Of a stretch of DNA of 64,000 nt, positions 17,598 to 26,741 are shown in pieces (positions within the stretch are counted from its first letter, which is position 1; each line of letters starts with the position of its first letter). The notes under the pieces were generated by a model. That model saw only the letters and a list, made by a program, of their open reading frames with translations, was not told where the DNA came from and searched no databases. A program made the position numbers and the translations under genes. The DNA comes from Burkholderiaceae bacterium (GTDB taxonomy: Bacteria > Pseudomonadota > Gammaproteobacteria > Burkholderiales > Burkholderiaceae_E). Where the stretch lies: assembly GCA_016710525.1 (NCBI GenBank), contig JADJVQ010000013.1:1-64000 (forward strand), written 5' to 3'.

Positions 17598-18323
17598 TCA
17601 ACCCGCAGTAAGGTCTCGGATGCCGATTCCTTCGCCACGCTGCTCGTGGGTGCTTCCATCGCGGATCTGATACAGGCGTTTGAATGTCGGAATGATCTTC
17701 TCGTCATGCGTGACGACGATGATGGCCGTGCGGTACAGCGCGGCCATCTGGTTCAGGATGCGCATCACGGCCAGCGCCCGCTCGCTGTCCAGCGGAGCAG
17801 TGGGTTCGTCGGCCAGGATCACGGGCGGGCGATTGGCCAGAGCCCGGGCGATCGACACCCGCTGCTGTTCACCGCCGGACAGCTCCGAGGGCTGGGCATG
17901 GGCGCGATGCCCGATATCCAGTGCTCCCAGCAGTTCGCGGGCACGCTCGCGCGCTTCGGCGTTGGATTGGCCCGCCAGCATCGGCAACAGGGCGACGTTG
18001 TCGGTGACATCCAGGAAGGGGATCAGGTAGGGCGCCTGGAAGATGAAGCCGATGCGATCGCGCCGCAGCGCGCGCAGATCTGGGGTCTTCCAGCCGTCGT
18101 CGTAGATGGTCGTGTCTCCCAGAACCATCTTGCCCCCGGTTGGCTCGATGACCGCGCCCAGGCATTTCAGCAGCGTGCTCTTGCCGGAACCCGAGGGGCC
18201 GATCAGGCCGACCACCTCGCCGGGAGCCACGGTCATGTTGACGTCCTTCAACGCGTCGACTGCCGTGTCGCCTTTGCCGTAGCGTTTGCGCAGCCTCTCG
18301 ATGCGGATGCCGAACTCGTTCAC
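17598..18323 (-). CDS. ABC transporter ATP-binding protein (MacB/LolD-like)
   Basis: The 241-residue ATPase has Walker A GPSGSGKS, the Q-loop FQAPYLIPF, the signature LSGGEQQRVSIARAL and Walker B VILADEPTAPLD, all intact. It starts at a GTG with GGAGG five bases upstream, immediately after the permease stop. With the FtsX-type permease and membrane-fusion protein encoded upstream it forms an efflux or lipoprotein-handling ABC system of the MacAB type. It is the last gene of the tetR-led minus-strand operon. Confidence 0.93.
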   Translation of the reverse strand: MNEFGIRIERLRKRYGKGDTAVDALKDVNMTVAPGEVVGLIGPSGSGKSTLLKCLGAVIEPTGGKMVLGDTTIYDDGWKTPDLRALRRDRIGFIFQAPYLIPFLDVTDNVALLPMLAGQSNAEARERARELLGALDIGHRAHAQPSELSGGEQQRVSIARALANRPPVILADEPTAPLDSERALAVMRILNQMAALYRTAIIVVTHDEKIIPTFKRLYQIRDGSTHEQRGEGIGIRDLTAG

Positions 18324-18324
18324 C

Positions 18325-19551
18325 TCAGCCTCCTATCGCCGCGGCCGGGTCGATCTTGAGTGCCACCCGTATGGCCAGCGTGCTGGCCAATGCACAGATC
18401 ACCATGACCGCCGCCAGACCGCGGACCGCGTCACCAGACTCCAGCAGCACGTACTTCGGGAAAACCGGCGCCCATGCGGTCGCGGCCACCTTGCCGACGA
18501 TGAAACCGATCAGACCCAGCCCAAGCGCCTGTTGCAGGATCATTCCGGCAATCGTGCGGTCGCGCGTGCCGATCAGCTTGAGCACCGCGATTTCGCGGAT
18601 TTTGCCCAGGGTCATCGTGTAGATGATGAAGGCGACGATGGCGGCGCTGACGATCGCCAGGATCACCAAAAACATGGCGATCTGCCGGGCTGAGGTCGCA
18701 ATGAGCTTGCTGATCAGGATCTCCTCCATCTGGACGCGCGTGTAGGCCTCGAGGTGCTTCCAGCGGCGCACCGGGGCGGCCACGGCTTCGGTGTCGAACT
18801 CGGGGCGCACCTGCACGAGGATGGCGTTGACGAATCGGTTGTTGCCCTGTGAAGCCTGTACGGCCTCGAGCAGCCCGGGCACGCCAGGGCGGTTCAGGGC
18901 GGGGTTGGCCGCCGTGCGCGCACGTTCGTTGACGATGGCGTCGTTGTCTTTCAGGAACTGGGCCTCCTGGGCATCTTTGAGCGGTATGAAGACCATCGGG
19001 TCACCGCCGGAGGACACCATGCGCCGCGTCAGCCCCACGACGGTGTAGTCATGGCGCCGGATGCGGATGCGCGCTCCCAGGGCGAACCCGGTGCGCACGT
19101 CCGCGACGGCTTCGTAGTGGCTTTGCGTGATGTGTCTGCCGGCGACCAGATAGCCTGGCTCGCCTGGCTGACCGGGTTCGAAGCCAACGACCATGGCGCG
19201 CACATCGTCGACTCCCGGCACCACGGAAGGCACCCCGGTCGTCGGTGTCGGCTGCACCTGCATCGTCAGGTAGGTGACGTTGGCTGCCCGCGCTACCCCG
19301 GGCATGCCACGCACACTGCGCACCACGTCATCGCGCAGGCTAGACGACTCCGCATAAGGTCCCTGCGTATCCCGTTGCACAACCCACAGGTCGGCACCGC
19401 TGTTGTTCAGCAATGCCCGTGCGTCATCGACCATGCCGCGGTACACACCTGCCATGGTCAGGGTTACGCCGATCAGAAGCCCCAGCCCGAATCCGGTCAG
19501 GACGAACTTGCCCCACGAGTGGACGATGTCCCGGCCGGCCAAGCTGATCAT
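18325..19551 (-). CDS. FtsX/MacB-type ABC transporter permease
   Basis: The 408-residue permease has one membrane helix near the N-terminus (KFVLTGFGLGLLIGVTL), a periplasmic domain of about 230 residues, then three C-terminal helices, the four-helix FtsX/MacB plan. The segment GKIREIAVLKLIGTRDRTI is the cytosolic coupling helix typical of FtsX proteins. Its ATG overlaps the stop of the membrane-fusion protein gene (ATGA). Such permeases do not move substrate through the membrane themselves but drive periplasmic partners mechanically. Export substrate unknown. Confidence 0.9.
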   Translation of the reverse strand: MISLAGRDIVHSWGKFVLTGFGLGLLIGVTLTMAGVYRGMVDDARALLNNSGADLWVVQRDTQGPYAESSSLRDDVVRSVRGMPGVARAANVTYLTMQVQPTPTTGVPSVVPGVDDVRAMVVGFEPGQPGEPGYLVAGRHITQSHYEAVADVRTGFALGARIRIRRHDYTVVGLTRRMVSSGGDPMVFIPLKDAQEAQFLKDNDAIVNERARTAANPALNRPGVPGLLEAVQASQGNNRFVNAILVQVRPEFDTEAVAAPVRRWKHLEAYTRVQMEEILISKLIATSARQIAMFLVILAIVSAAIVAFIIYTMTLGKIREIAVLKLIGTRDRTIAGMILQQALGLGLIGFIVGKVAATAWAPVFPKYVLLESGDAVRGLAAVMVICALASTLAIRVALKIDPAAAIGG

Positions 19552-20738
19552 GGCTGTTGTCCGGCGAGTGCGTCGACGACCTTGACCCGCCTGCCGGTGT
19601 CGAGGTCCGCCTCGCTGTGAACGATGATCGTCGAACCCACCGGTACGCCCTCGAGCACCTGCACCTGCCCGTCCAGGCTGCTCTGGCCGAGCCGAATCGG
19701 CGTAAAGCGTGGTGCGCCGTCTTCGATCGACCACACGCCGATGCGGCCCTTGTGTCGCCTGATTGCGGCATTGGGCAGCAGCACGGCGCGCGCCGTGGCC
19801 GGCAGCGACAGCGTGACTTCGGCCAGTTCGCCGATCGACAGACTGGCGGGCGGCGGTTCGAAGCTCACCTGTGCGACGCGTTCTTCGGTCACGCTGTCGC
19901 TCAAGACTTCGACACGCGCAACCTTGCCCCGGAGGGCCTGTCCCGGGTTGGACCTCAGGACTATCTGCGCAGGCAGACCGACAGTCAGCCCGCTCGAGCG
20001 GCCCTGGTCCAGTCGCACCCTGACCCACGAGGAGGATGGCTCGATCACCCGTACCACTGCCTGTCCGGCGACGACAGTCGAGCCGACCTCGGCATCGCGG
20101 CCAACGACGACACCGTCTCTGGGCGCCAGCAGGCGCACATTGGCGCGCTGCTGGCGCAACCCGGCCCGCTCGGCCATCAGCCGCTGCATATCCTGTCTTG
20201 CTGCGGCAAGGTTGGCCTGCGAGGCGGCGATTCCCGCATCTGCGGACGCGAGTTCCTGGCGCCGGGCCTCGACCGCGCTGGCGCTGACGAAATTCTGCGC
20301 CACCAGGGCCTCATAGCGGCTGGCGTTGAACGCTGCCAACGCCTGCTTGGCCTGCGCGTCGCGGCGCTGCGCGTCCGCTGCGGCGATGGCGCTGGCGGCG
20401 CGGGCGATCGAGGCGTCGATCGCGGCCGCCCGTTCGTCCATGTCGACGGGCTCCATTTCGGCGAGGAACTGGCCGCTCTTGACGATATCGCCCACATCGA
20501 CGGCGACCGTTCGCACTCGTCCAGACACGGTGGGACCGATCAGATAGCTGCGCCGCGCTTCGACGGTGCCGACGCCGAAAAGCGCTGGCGTCAGCTGACC
20601 CTCGGTCGCCAGGACGACCGTCACACGCGTGGGGGCCAGCGGGCCCGTTCGCATGGCGACGAACGCCAGCGCCGCCACCAGAGCACCGGCGAGCAAGCCC
20701 AGCATGAGGCGGCGGATCCCGATCGAGGTGAGCTTCAT
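19548..20738 (-). CDS. HlyD/MacA-type membrane-fusion protein
   Basis: The 396-residue protein has an N-terminal membrane anchor (LMLGLLAGALVAALAFVAM), a barrel-sandwich hybrid segment (IGPTVSGRVRTVAVDVGDIVKSGQ), a long coiled-coil hairpin rich in Ala and Gln (about residues 85-180) and the matching half-motif (LLAPRDGVVVGRDAEVGSTV). This is the adaptor of tripartite efflux pumps. Its ATG overlaps the tetR stop codon. No TolC-type outer-membrane partner is encoded nearby. Confidence 0.92.
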   Translation of the reverse strand: MKLTSIGIRRLMLGLLAGALVAALAFVAMRTGPLAPTRVTVVLATEGQLTPALFGVGTVEARRSYLIGPTVSGRVRTVAVDVGDIVKSGQFLAEMEPVDMDERAAAIDASIARAASAIAAADAQRRDAQAKQALAAFNASRYEALVAQNFVSASAVEARRQELASADAGIAASQANLAAARQDMQRLMAERAGLRQQRANVRLLAPRDGVVVGRDAEVGSTVVAGQAVVRVIEPSSSWVRVRLDQGRSSGLTVGLPAQIVLRSNPGQALRGKVARVEVLSDSVTEERVAQVSFEPPPASLSIGELAEVTLSLPATARAVLLPNAAIRRHKGRIGVWSIEDGAPRFTPIRLGQSSLDGQVQVLEGVPVGSTIIVHSEADLDTGRRVKVVDALAGQQP

Positions 20739-21337
20739 GTCGTTCCCTCGAGGCCGCGAAGGTAGAGATCCAGGACCCGGTCGGCTTGCCCGCCCGCCGA
20801 GTCTGGCCGCTCGGCCAGCATCGATTGCATTACCAGACCCTGGATCAGCCCGACGAACGCAGTGGCTGCAGCCTCCTGATCGAGGTCCGTTCGCGCCTGC
20901 CCCTGGCGCACGGCCTGCCCCAAGTGGTCCAGCAGCAGCGCTCGGTAACTCTGCAGAACTGCGCGCACTTCGCGTTTGGCGGCCGAGTCGCCCGGTTGTT
21001 GAAGTTCATGAAAGATGATCCGCGGCACTCCGGGATGCGCGGTGACGAAGTCGACGTGTGCGCGGAACATCGCGGTCAGCGCCTCCCGGGGTGTAGCCGC
21101 CCGGGAGGCGGCATCGTGCAGCGCTTCCAGGAGCGCCTGGTGCACCCAGCGCATCGCAGCCAGCCAGATGGCCTCCTTGCTCGGGAAATGTTTGAAGAGG
21201 GCTCCCTGCGTGACGCCGATCGCTGCGGCGATGTCGCTCGTGGTAATCATCGGCGCGCTGGCGCCGCGTGCCAGCCGCAATGCTGCGGCCACGATCTCCG
21301 CCTGTCGTTTTGCGGTGGGTAGGCGCGTCTGCTGCAT
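20735..21337 (-). CDS. TetR-family transcriptional regulator of the efflux operon
   Basis: The N-terminal helix-turn-helix is clear (TSDIAAAIGVTQGALFKHFPSKEAIW, residues about 34-60), followed by a helical ligand domain. The gene is first in an operon with the membrane-fusion protein, permease and ATPase, each overlapping or abutting the next, so it most likely represses its own efflux pump. A 16-bp palindrome 17 bp upstream of its start is its best operator candidate. The inducing ligand is unknown. Confidence 0.92.
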   Translation of the reverse strand: MQQTRLPTAKRQAEIVAAALRLARGASAPMITTSDIAAAIGVTQGALFKHFPSKEAIWLAAMRWVHQALLEALHDAASRAATPREALTAMFRAHVDFVTAHPGVPRIIFHELQQPGDSAAKREVRAVLQSYRALLLDHLGQAVRQGQARTDLDQEAAATAFVGLIQGLVMQSMLAERPDSAGGQADRVLDLYLRGLEGTT

Positions 21338-21349
21338 GCTTTGTCCGAA

Positions 21350-21378
21350 TTGGTAAGTAATTAACTACTTTCTATTAT
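21350..21378 (+). promoter_or_regulatory. Promoter toward the DUF302 gene
   Basis: TTGGTA (21350-21355) and TATTAT (21373-21378) are separated by exactly 17 bases. On the other strand TATAAT (21379-21374) forms a good -10 for tetR, so two divergent promoters overlap here. The spacer is the TetR-like palindrome, and the second TATAC-N8-GTATA operator begins 14 bp after the plus-strand -10. Confidence 0.5.
21355..21370. promoter_or_regulatory. TetR-like palindromic operator
   Basis: AAGTAATTAACTACTT has perfect 5-bp arms around a 6-base centre and lies within the -35/-10 spacer of the plus promoter and just past the minus -10 of tetR. Position, size and the A/T centre fit a TetR-family site that shuts both directions. 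Assignment to the adjacent TetR protein is inferred. Confidence 0.55.
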
Positions 21379-21391
21379 AGATCGGATTTCA

Positions 21392-21409
21392 TATACCCAC
21401 TACCGTATA
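21392..21409. promoter_or_regulatory. TATAC-N8-GTATA operator, copy 2
   Basis: The site reads TATACCCACTACCGTATA; inverted, it matches copy 1 (17504-17521) at all but two positions. It sits just downstream of the presumed start point of the DUF302 transcript and near the -35 of the tetR promoter. A shared regulator for the DUF302 gene, the efflux operon and the small exported protein operon is the simplest reading. Confidence 0.5.
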
Positions 21410-21540
21410 ATTTAGAACCCGATTCGGCATCAGCGGTCCGCCACATGGCGGGTCGTTCGGGCTCGGCTCGCCGTACCGGATCTCCCGATACCCTGGCGGG
21501 ATTGGCCGCCCGGATTGCGTACACTCGAAAGGTATCCGCC

Positions 21541-21951
21541 ATGTATGGATTCACCACCACACTCACTGGCCTGTCGTTCGACCAGGCCATCGACAAGACC
21601 ACTGCCGCACTGAAGGCCGAGGGCTTCGGTGTCCTCAGCGATATCGACGTGCAGAAAGCCATGAAGGACAAGCTCGGCGCCGATATGCCGCCCTACCGGA
21701 TCCTGGGCGCCTGCAATCCGCCCCTGGCCCACCATGCGGTTCAGGCCGTCCCCGACATCGGGCTGCTGCTGCCGTGCAATGTGATCGTTCGCGAGGAAGT
21801 GCCGGGCCGGGTGGTGGTCGGCTTCCTGGATCCGCAGATCATGGTCGGCCTGGTGGGCAAGCCCGAGGTCAAGGCTGTGGCCGACGCGGCGGAACAGCGG
21901 CTGAGGCGTGCCTGCCTGAGCCTGGGCGGCAGCAGCGTGACCTCGGTCTGA
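21541..21951 (+). CDS. DUF302-family protein
   Basis: The ATG at 21541, preceded by AAAGG, gives 136 residues beginning MYGFTTTLTGLSFDQAI. The conserved DUF302 pattern is present: a first beta-alpha unit ending in GVLSDIDVQKAMKDKLG, then PYRILGACNPPLAHHAV and LLLPCNVIVRE. The two cysteines in GACNPP and LPCNV are typical. The family is cytoplasmic, often next to sulfur or metal-stress genes, with no established biochemical role. It is probably co-transcribed with the flavoprotein gene downstream and controlled by the operators in front of it. Confidence 0.87.
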   Translation: MYGFTTTLTGLSFDQAIDKTTAALKAEGFGVLSDIDVQKAMKDKLGADMPPYRILGACNPPLAHHAVQAVPDIGLLLPCNVIVREEVPGRVVVGFLDPQIMVGLVGKPEVKAVADAAEQRLRRACLSLGGSSVTSV

Positions 21952-22092
21952 GGCGGCGCCCGGAACCCACTGTCTGGCGGCAATCGCGGGCTTCGTGCGC
22001 CGACGAACAGACAGTCGTTGCGAACGCGCCGAATCTCGCCGCCAGGCGGCCGCAGTCGGTGGTTTGCCCCAGGTCAGCCAAGGATCGACACA

Positions 22093-23448
22093 ATGGCACG
22101 AACAATGGTGATCATCGGCGGTGACGCCGCCGGAATGACCGCTGCGGCCCAGGCGCGGCGGATGAAGACTGTCGACGAACTCGGAATCGTGGTCTTCGAG
22201 CGCACGCGCAGAACTTCATACGCCGCTTGCGGCCTGCCTTACCTGGTGGGCGGCTTTGTCGCGTCGCCCGACAGTCTGATCGCGCGCGCGCCGGCGCAGC
22301 ACCGTGCTAACGGCATCGACGTCCGAATCCGCCACGAGGTCACGGCCATCGACGTGAAAGCAGGCGCTGTGATCGTGCGTGACCTCGATGCGGGGCTGGA
22401 ATCCTCCCTGCACTATGACGAACTCCTGATTGCCACCGGCGCATCCGGCGTTTCGCCGCCGTGGCCGGGCATCGATGCGAAGGGAGTCCTGCAACTGCGG
22501 ACACTCGATGATGCCGCCGAGGTCGAACGGCTGATCACTGCCGGAGCGCGCCGAGCGGTGGTGGTCGGTGCGGGTTACATCGGTCTGGAAGTTGCGGAAG
22601 GCCTGCTCGAGCGCGGCCTGCACGTGACCGTGCTGGAACGGCTCGCAGCGCCCATGGGCGCTGTGCTGGATGCAGATATGGCCGAGGATGTCACTGCCGC
22701 CATCCGGGCAGCCGGCATCGATCTGCGGCTGGAGACCTCGGTGACCGGCTTCGCGTCGGTCGGCGCGAAGGTGTCGGCCGTTGAAACCACCACAGGGGCC
22801 TTTGAGACCGACTTCGTGGTGATCGGACTCGGCGTTCGCCCGAACGCCGAACTGGCCCGAGCAGCGGGAATCGGCGTCGGCGAGGCAGGCGGCATCCGTG
22901 TCGACGACCGCATGCGCACCGGCACGCCTAACGTTTGGGCTGCCGGAGACTGCGTCGAATCACGTCATCGGATCACAGGTCGATCCGCCGTCGTGGCGCT
23001 CGGCACGCATGCCAACAAGCAGGGCCGGGTTGCGGGTACTAACATGGCAGGCGGCAGTGCGACCTTCGGCGGCGTGCTCGGAACGGCGATCACCCGGTTC
23101 CAAACGCTGGAAATCGCCCGTACCGGGCTGTCCGAACGCGAGGCCGCCGCCGCCGGGCTCGACGCGTTCGGCGTGATCACCGAGGCGTCGAGCCGGGCGC
23201 ACTACTACCCTGGTGCGGCGCCGATGAAGATCAAGATGGTCGTCGAGCGCAAGACCGGCCGCCTGCTGGGTGCGCAGATCGTGGGGCGGGCCGAATCAGG
23301 CAAGCGCATCGACGTTCTGGCCACCGCGCTTTGGAACCAGATGACCGTGGGGGAGGTGGCCGGCATGGACCTGTCGTACGCACCTCCGTTCTCCCCCGTA
23401 TGGGATCCGGTCCTGCTGGCCGCGGGCAAAGCCTCCGCGATGATCTGA
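22093..23448 (+). CDS. CoA-disulfide-reductase/NADH-oxidase-like flavoprotein
   Basis: The 451-residue enzyme has an FAD motif (IIGGDAAGMTAAAQA), the single redox cysteine C46 in SYAACGLPYLVGG, an NAD(P)H motif (VVVGAGYIGLEVAEGL), a second FAD segment (VWAAGDCVE) and a C-terminal dimer domain. One active cysteine is the mark of the CoA-disulfide reductase, NADH peroxidase and persulfide reductase group. AAGGA lies eight bases before the ATG. Together with DUF302 upstream and the CstR-like operators, a role in thiol or persulfide balance is plausible but unproven. Confidence 0.88.
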   Translation: MARTMVIIGGDAAGMTAAAQARRMKTVDELGIVVFERTRRTSYAACGLPYLVGGFVASPDSLIARAPAQHRANGIDVRIRHEVTAIDVKAGAVIVRDLDAGLESSLHYDELLIATGASGVSPPWPGIDAKGVLQLRTLDDAAEVERLITAGARRAVVVGAGYIGLEVAEGLLERGLHVTVLERLAAPMGAVLDADMAEDVTAAIRAAGIDLRLETSVTGFASVGAKVSAVETTTGAFETDFVVIGLGVRPNAELARAAGIGVGEAGGIRVDDRMRTGTPNVWAAGDCVESRHRITGRSAVVALGTHANKQGRVAGTNMAGGSATFGGVLGTAITRFQTLEIARTGLSEREAAAAGLDAFGVITEASSRAHYYPGAAPMKIKMVVERKTGRLLGAQIVGRAESGKRIDVLATALWNQMTVGEVAGMDLSYAPPFSPVWDPVLLAAGKASAMI

Positions 23449-23505
23449 TCTGCCGGGCATCAGGGCACGATCCGGACGCCCGCCCTAACCTCAGGGGGAT
23501 CCGGG

Positions 23506-24840
23506 TCAGGCGGGCAGGGGCTCGTTCAAGGTCGCGCAATGCGGGCCCCCGCCCACCCAGTTGGCACTGATCGCATCCACGAACTCGATCCGACGTCCGG
23601 CAAAGGTCTCCGCAAACAGGCGGCGCACGCGTTCCTGGGTGGCGCGCGACGTGCCATGGGCCAGATAGCTCGGCAGCACCACCACGCCGTTGGCGATCAC
23701 GAAGTTCAGATAGCTGGCCGAGGCCACCTGGATCACCGGATCGCCCTCGCGCCGGCGTTCTCGCGGCGGGAAGAACTCCGCGGTCCATTCTTTGGACTCG
23801 GCGTGATCGGCCGAGGCCGAGAGAAACACCCGCCGCTCGATGATCCTGGGCATCGGCACTTTCAGCAGCCTCAGGGGCCGGCCCTGCGCGTCGCTCGCCT
23901 TCGACAGGATGTCGGCATTGCGCTGCATGCGCTGGCGATTGAGACGGGCCACCGGATGGGCGGCCGCTTCCGCTTCCTCGGGCCAGGCCAGCAGCACGGT
24001 GCGGGCGTCGGCGAAGCGCACGAACTCGTCGGTATGGCCGCCAGTGCCCCAGCCGACGTAGTTGCCGACGATGGTGCCGCGCAGCAGCGGGTCTTCCGCC
24101 AGACCTTCCGGCAGCCAGATGACCTTGCGGATGCCCGGAAGCGCGAGCTGCGCCCGCTCCAGTTCCTCGCGCGATCGGCCGGGGTTGCGCTGCATGACCA
24201 ATGCTTCGTTGGCGATCATCAATCCCATGCCGTTGGTCTCGATCCCGCCGCCCTCCATATACAGCTCCGACTCGAAAACCTGCGCGTCCGTCATCTTCGC
24301 AATCGAGCGGTCCAGGTCATTGCGCATGTCGTCGCTGCCGGCCGTGCAGGCGACGGCGCGCGCCGGGTTCCGGGGATGCGTTTGGCGGCACCAGCCGGGC
24401 AGTCCATACTGGTTCCATTGAAAATCGACCACGCCCAGCGCGCGCTTCGGGCCGGTCGCGAAGACAGCGGCATCGCGCAGGAAGTACATCGCGGACGGTT
24501 CGACCGGAAACTCGATGCCGTCCAAGCGGATCCCGTGTTCCCGCAGAGACTGGCGTGCCTGCCCCGAGGTGGGCTCGTCGGCGACCAGCAGTTTGATCGA
24601 CACGTGTCCTTGCAGCGCCCGCACGAGCGACGCGGTCAGATCGGCATGGCCGGGGTGATAGCTCAGCCAGATCGCACGCGTCGGCTCGAACTCACCGGGG
24701 ATCCGATAGCCTGCCGAATCGGCCGCAGGCAGTCGCGCCCGGGTGCAGGCCGGCGTCAGTGCGCCCAGCCCGGCGAACGCTCCGAGTCCGGTCAGCACGC
24801 GACGGCGGGATTCCTGGTTGAGATGAATCGGATCGGTCAT
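23506..24840 (-). CDS. Agmatine deiminase/PAD-family protein with Tat signal
   Basis: Residues 10-32 form a twin-arginine-type signal (SRRRVLTGLGAFAGLGALTPAC), so the 444-residue protein is probably exported and perhaps lipidated. The deiminase catalytic set is present: EGGGIETNG, GGHTDEFVRF and the nucleophile C435 in GGGPHC near the C-terminus. Family members hydrolyse the guanidinium group of agmatine or of peptidyl arginine; the exported location favours a periplasmic or extracellular substrate. The gene is divergent from the aminopeptidase gene, 125 bp apart. Confidence 0.88.
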   Translation of the reverse strand: MTDPIHLNQESRRRVLTGLGAFAGLGALTPACTRARLPAADSAGYRIPGEFEPTRAIWLSYHPGHADLTASLVRALQGHVSIKLLVADEPTSGQARQSLREHGIRLDGIEFPVEPSAMYFLRDAAVFATGPKRALGVVDFQWNQYGLPGWCRQTHPRNPARAVACTAGSDDMRNDLDRSIAKMTDAQVFESELYMEGGGIETNGMGLMIANEALVMQRNPGRSREELERAQLALPGIRKVIWLPEGLAEDPLLRGTIVGNYVGWGTGGHTDEFVRFADARTVLLAWPEEAEAAAHPVARLNRQRMQRNADILSKASDAQGRPLRLLKVPMPRIIERRVFLSASADHAESKEWTAEFFPPRERRREGDPVIQVASASYLNFVIANGVVVLPSYLAHGTSRATQERVRRLFAETFAGRRIEFVDAISANWVGGGPHCATLNEPLPA

Positions 24841-24965
24841 ACGGTGCGCGGAGTCCAAGCCGCTGGCAGTATGCGCGATGCGCGACGACATCGCAGGCAC
24901 CCGTCGCATCGACCGCCGCGCCGCCGCGCTGGCCGGCTTCTCCAACCCCTCTGCTGGAACCTCCG

Positions 24966-26345
24966 ATGTCCGTTGAACTGAAGAGCAAGCCCGCCGCGGG
25001 CGCCACGCCCATCCACACCACCGACCGTGTCACTTTCAAGGCCATCGTGGCCGCGTTTCCGGCGGCCACGCGCCGCTGGTTCGCCACCGTCGGCTTCGAC
25101 GGTGCTCCGGACTCCCAGGTGCTGCTGCCCGACGACAAGGGAGCCCTGAAGGAGGTTTGGGCGGGCGTTCACGCGGCAGCTCATCCCTTTGCTCTGTCGG
25201 CGCTGCCGCGGGCCCTGCCAGCCGGAAACTACCGGCTGGACGACGGGGCTCTGGCGATGGACCCGCAGTCAGCGGCCCTGTCGTGGTCGCTGGGCTGCTA
25301 CAGCTTCAACGCCTACAAGTCGCCCAAGCGCGCTCCGGCAACGCTGCAGCTGCCGATGGGCGAAGCGGCGGCTCGGGGCGTGCGCATCGCGGCCGCACTC
25401 TGCGCGGCCCGCGATCTGATCAACACTCCGGCCGAACACCTCGGCCCGGCCGAGCTCGCGCAGGCGGTGCAGCGTGTCGCCCTGACGCACGGTGCCAAGT
25501 TCAAGCAGACGGTGGGCGAGGCGCTGCTGGCGGCCGGATTCCCGGCCATCCATGCCGTGGGGCGAGCGGCAGCGCGCGAGCCTCGACTGGCCGAACTGAC
25601 CTGGGGCAATCCCCGGCACCCGAAGCTCACGCTGGTGGGCAAGGGCGTGTGCTTTGACAGCGGCGGGCTGAACATCAAGGGCCCGGAGGGCATGCGCCAG
25701 ATGAAGAAGGACATGGGCGGCGCGGCCGCCGCCCTGGCCCTGGCCGACCTGGTGATGGGCCTGAACCTGCCGGTGCGCCTGCATCTGCTGATCCCGGCCG
25801 TCGAGAATGCGATCTCCGGAAACGCCTACCGGCCGGGCGACGTCATCAAGACCCGTGCCGGGGTGAAGATCGAGATCGGCAATACCGATGCCGAGGGCCG
25901 GGTGATCCTGTGCGATGCGCTGGCCTATGGCGCGCAGGCGAAACCCGAGCTGATGATCGACATGGCCACACTGACCGGCGCCGCACGCGTGGCTTTGGGT
26001 CCGCAGCTGCCCGCCCTGTTCAGCCGCAGCACGGACCTGGCGCGCAGCCTGGTCGACCGCGGCCTGCAGCTGCACGACCCGATGTGGCACATGCCGCTCT
26101 GGCAGCCCTATCACGCCGGCATCGAAAGCGATGTCGCCGACATCGTCAACACCGGCAAGGGGCCGATGGCGGGCGCCATCAATGCGGCGCTCTTCCTGGC
26201 GGACTTCGTGCCGGAGACCGTGCCTTGGCTGCACATTGACCTGTATGCGGGCAACGAGAGCTCGCGGCCGGGTCGTCCCGCTGGAGGCGAAGCCCAGACG
26301 GTGCGTACGCTGCTCGACTACCTGGAGGAACGATTTGGGCGTTGA
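24966..26345 (+). CDS. M17 leucyl aminopeptidase family protein
   Basis: The protein removes N-terminal amino acids from peptides using two metals. The M17 signature NTDAEGRV is exact, and the metal/catalytic lysines and aspartates appear in VGKGVCFDSGGLNIK and KKDMGGAAA. At 459 residues it is slightly shorter than PepA and belongs to the PepB-like subgroup, with a divergent N-terminal domain. It is cytoplasmic, with no signal peptide. It is followed by a gene-free stretch and stands as a single gene. Confidence 0.92.
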   Translation: MSVELKSKPAAGATPIHTTDRVTFKAIVAAFPAATRRWFATVGFDGAPDSQVLLPDDKGALKEVWAGVHAAAHPFALSALPRALPAGNYRLDDGALAMDPQSAALSWSLGCYSFNAYKSPKRAPATLQLPMGEAAARGVRIAAALCAARDLINTPAEHLGPAELAQAVQRVALTHGAKFKQTVGEALLAAGFPAIHAVGRAAAREPRLAELTWGNPRHPKLTLVGKGVCFDSGGLNIKGPEGMRQMKKDMGGAAAALALADLVMGLNLPVRLHLLIPAVENAISGNAYRPGDVIKTRAGVKIEIGNTDAEGRVILCDALAYGAQAKPELMIDMATLTGAARVALGPQLPALFSRSTDLARSLVDRGLQLHDPMWHMPLWQPYHAGIESDVADIVNTGKGPMAGAINAALFLADFVPETVPWLHIDLYAGNESSRPGRPAGGEAQTVRTLLDYLEERFGR

Positions 26346-26696
26346 GTCGCTGCGGCGAGCGCCAGCGTGGCGGCTGCGCAACGCAAGCCTGGCGGGGCCA
26401 GGCCCTTGTGGCGACCGGAAGATGTCCGACCAATGGCGGTTTGGCTGGCACGCCGTGTGCTTGCTCTAGGAGACTGGAGCGCCCGAATGTCGATTTCCCG
26501 CCGTCATGCCGAACCGTCGCCCTGCCTGTCTGTCCTGCCAATCGGGGATGTCAGGCGAGGTCTGTTCGGAAACAGGCGACACAGACAGCGCCGGCCCTTG
26601 GTGCAAGCGACGGCGCATCAACCGACCAAGGCCGCAGGTGCGCGGCCGTACCCTGAATCGCGAACTCGACGGCTGTGCTCGCGTGGGATCCAGCAG
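26346..26696. other. Gene-free stretch between aminopeptidase and cold-shock gene
   Basis: No reading frame here shows a ribosome site plus recognisable domain. The open frames are short, Arg/Pro-rich and overlap on several strands, as expected for GC-rich spacer. No repeat, RNA gene or terminator for the aminopeptidase was identified. Confidence 0.4.
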
Positions 26697-26731
26697 AAAA
26701 ATCCGTGCGGACCGGCGGCCACCGGTCCGCA
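26697..26731 (-). terminator. Rho-independent terminator of the cold-shock gene
   Basis: Arms at 26706-26715 and 26722-26731 form a perfect 10-bp G/C-rich stem with a 6-base loop. On the minus strand a run of five T follows about four bases later (26701-26697). It lies 11 bp past the cold-shock stop codon. Confidence 0.75.
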
Positions 26732-26741
26732 GGCGTCCAGC

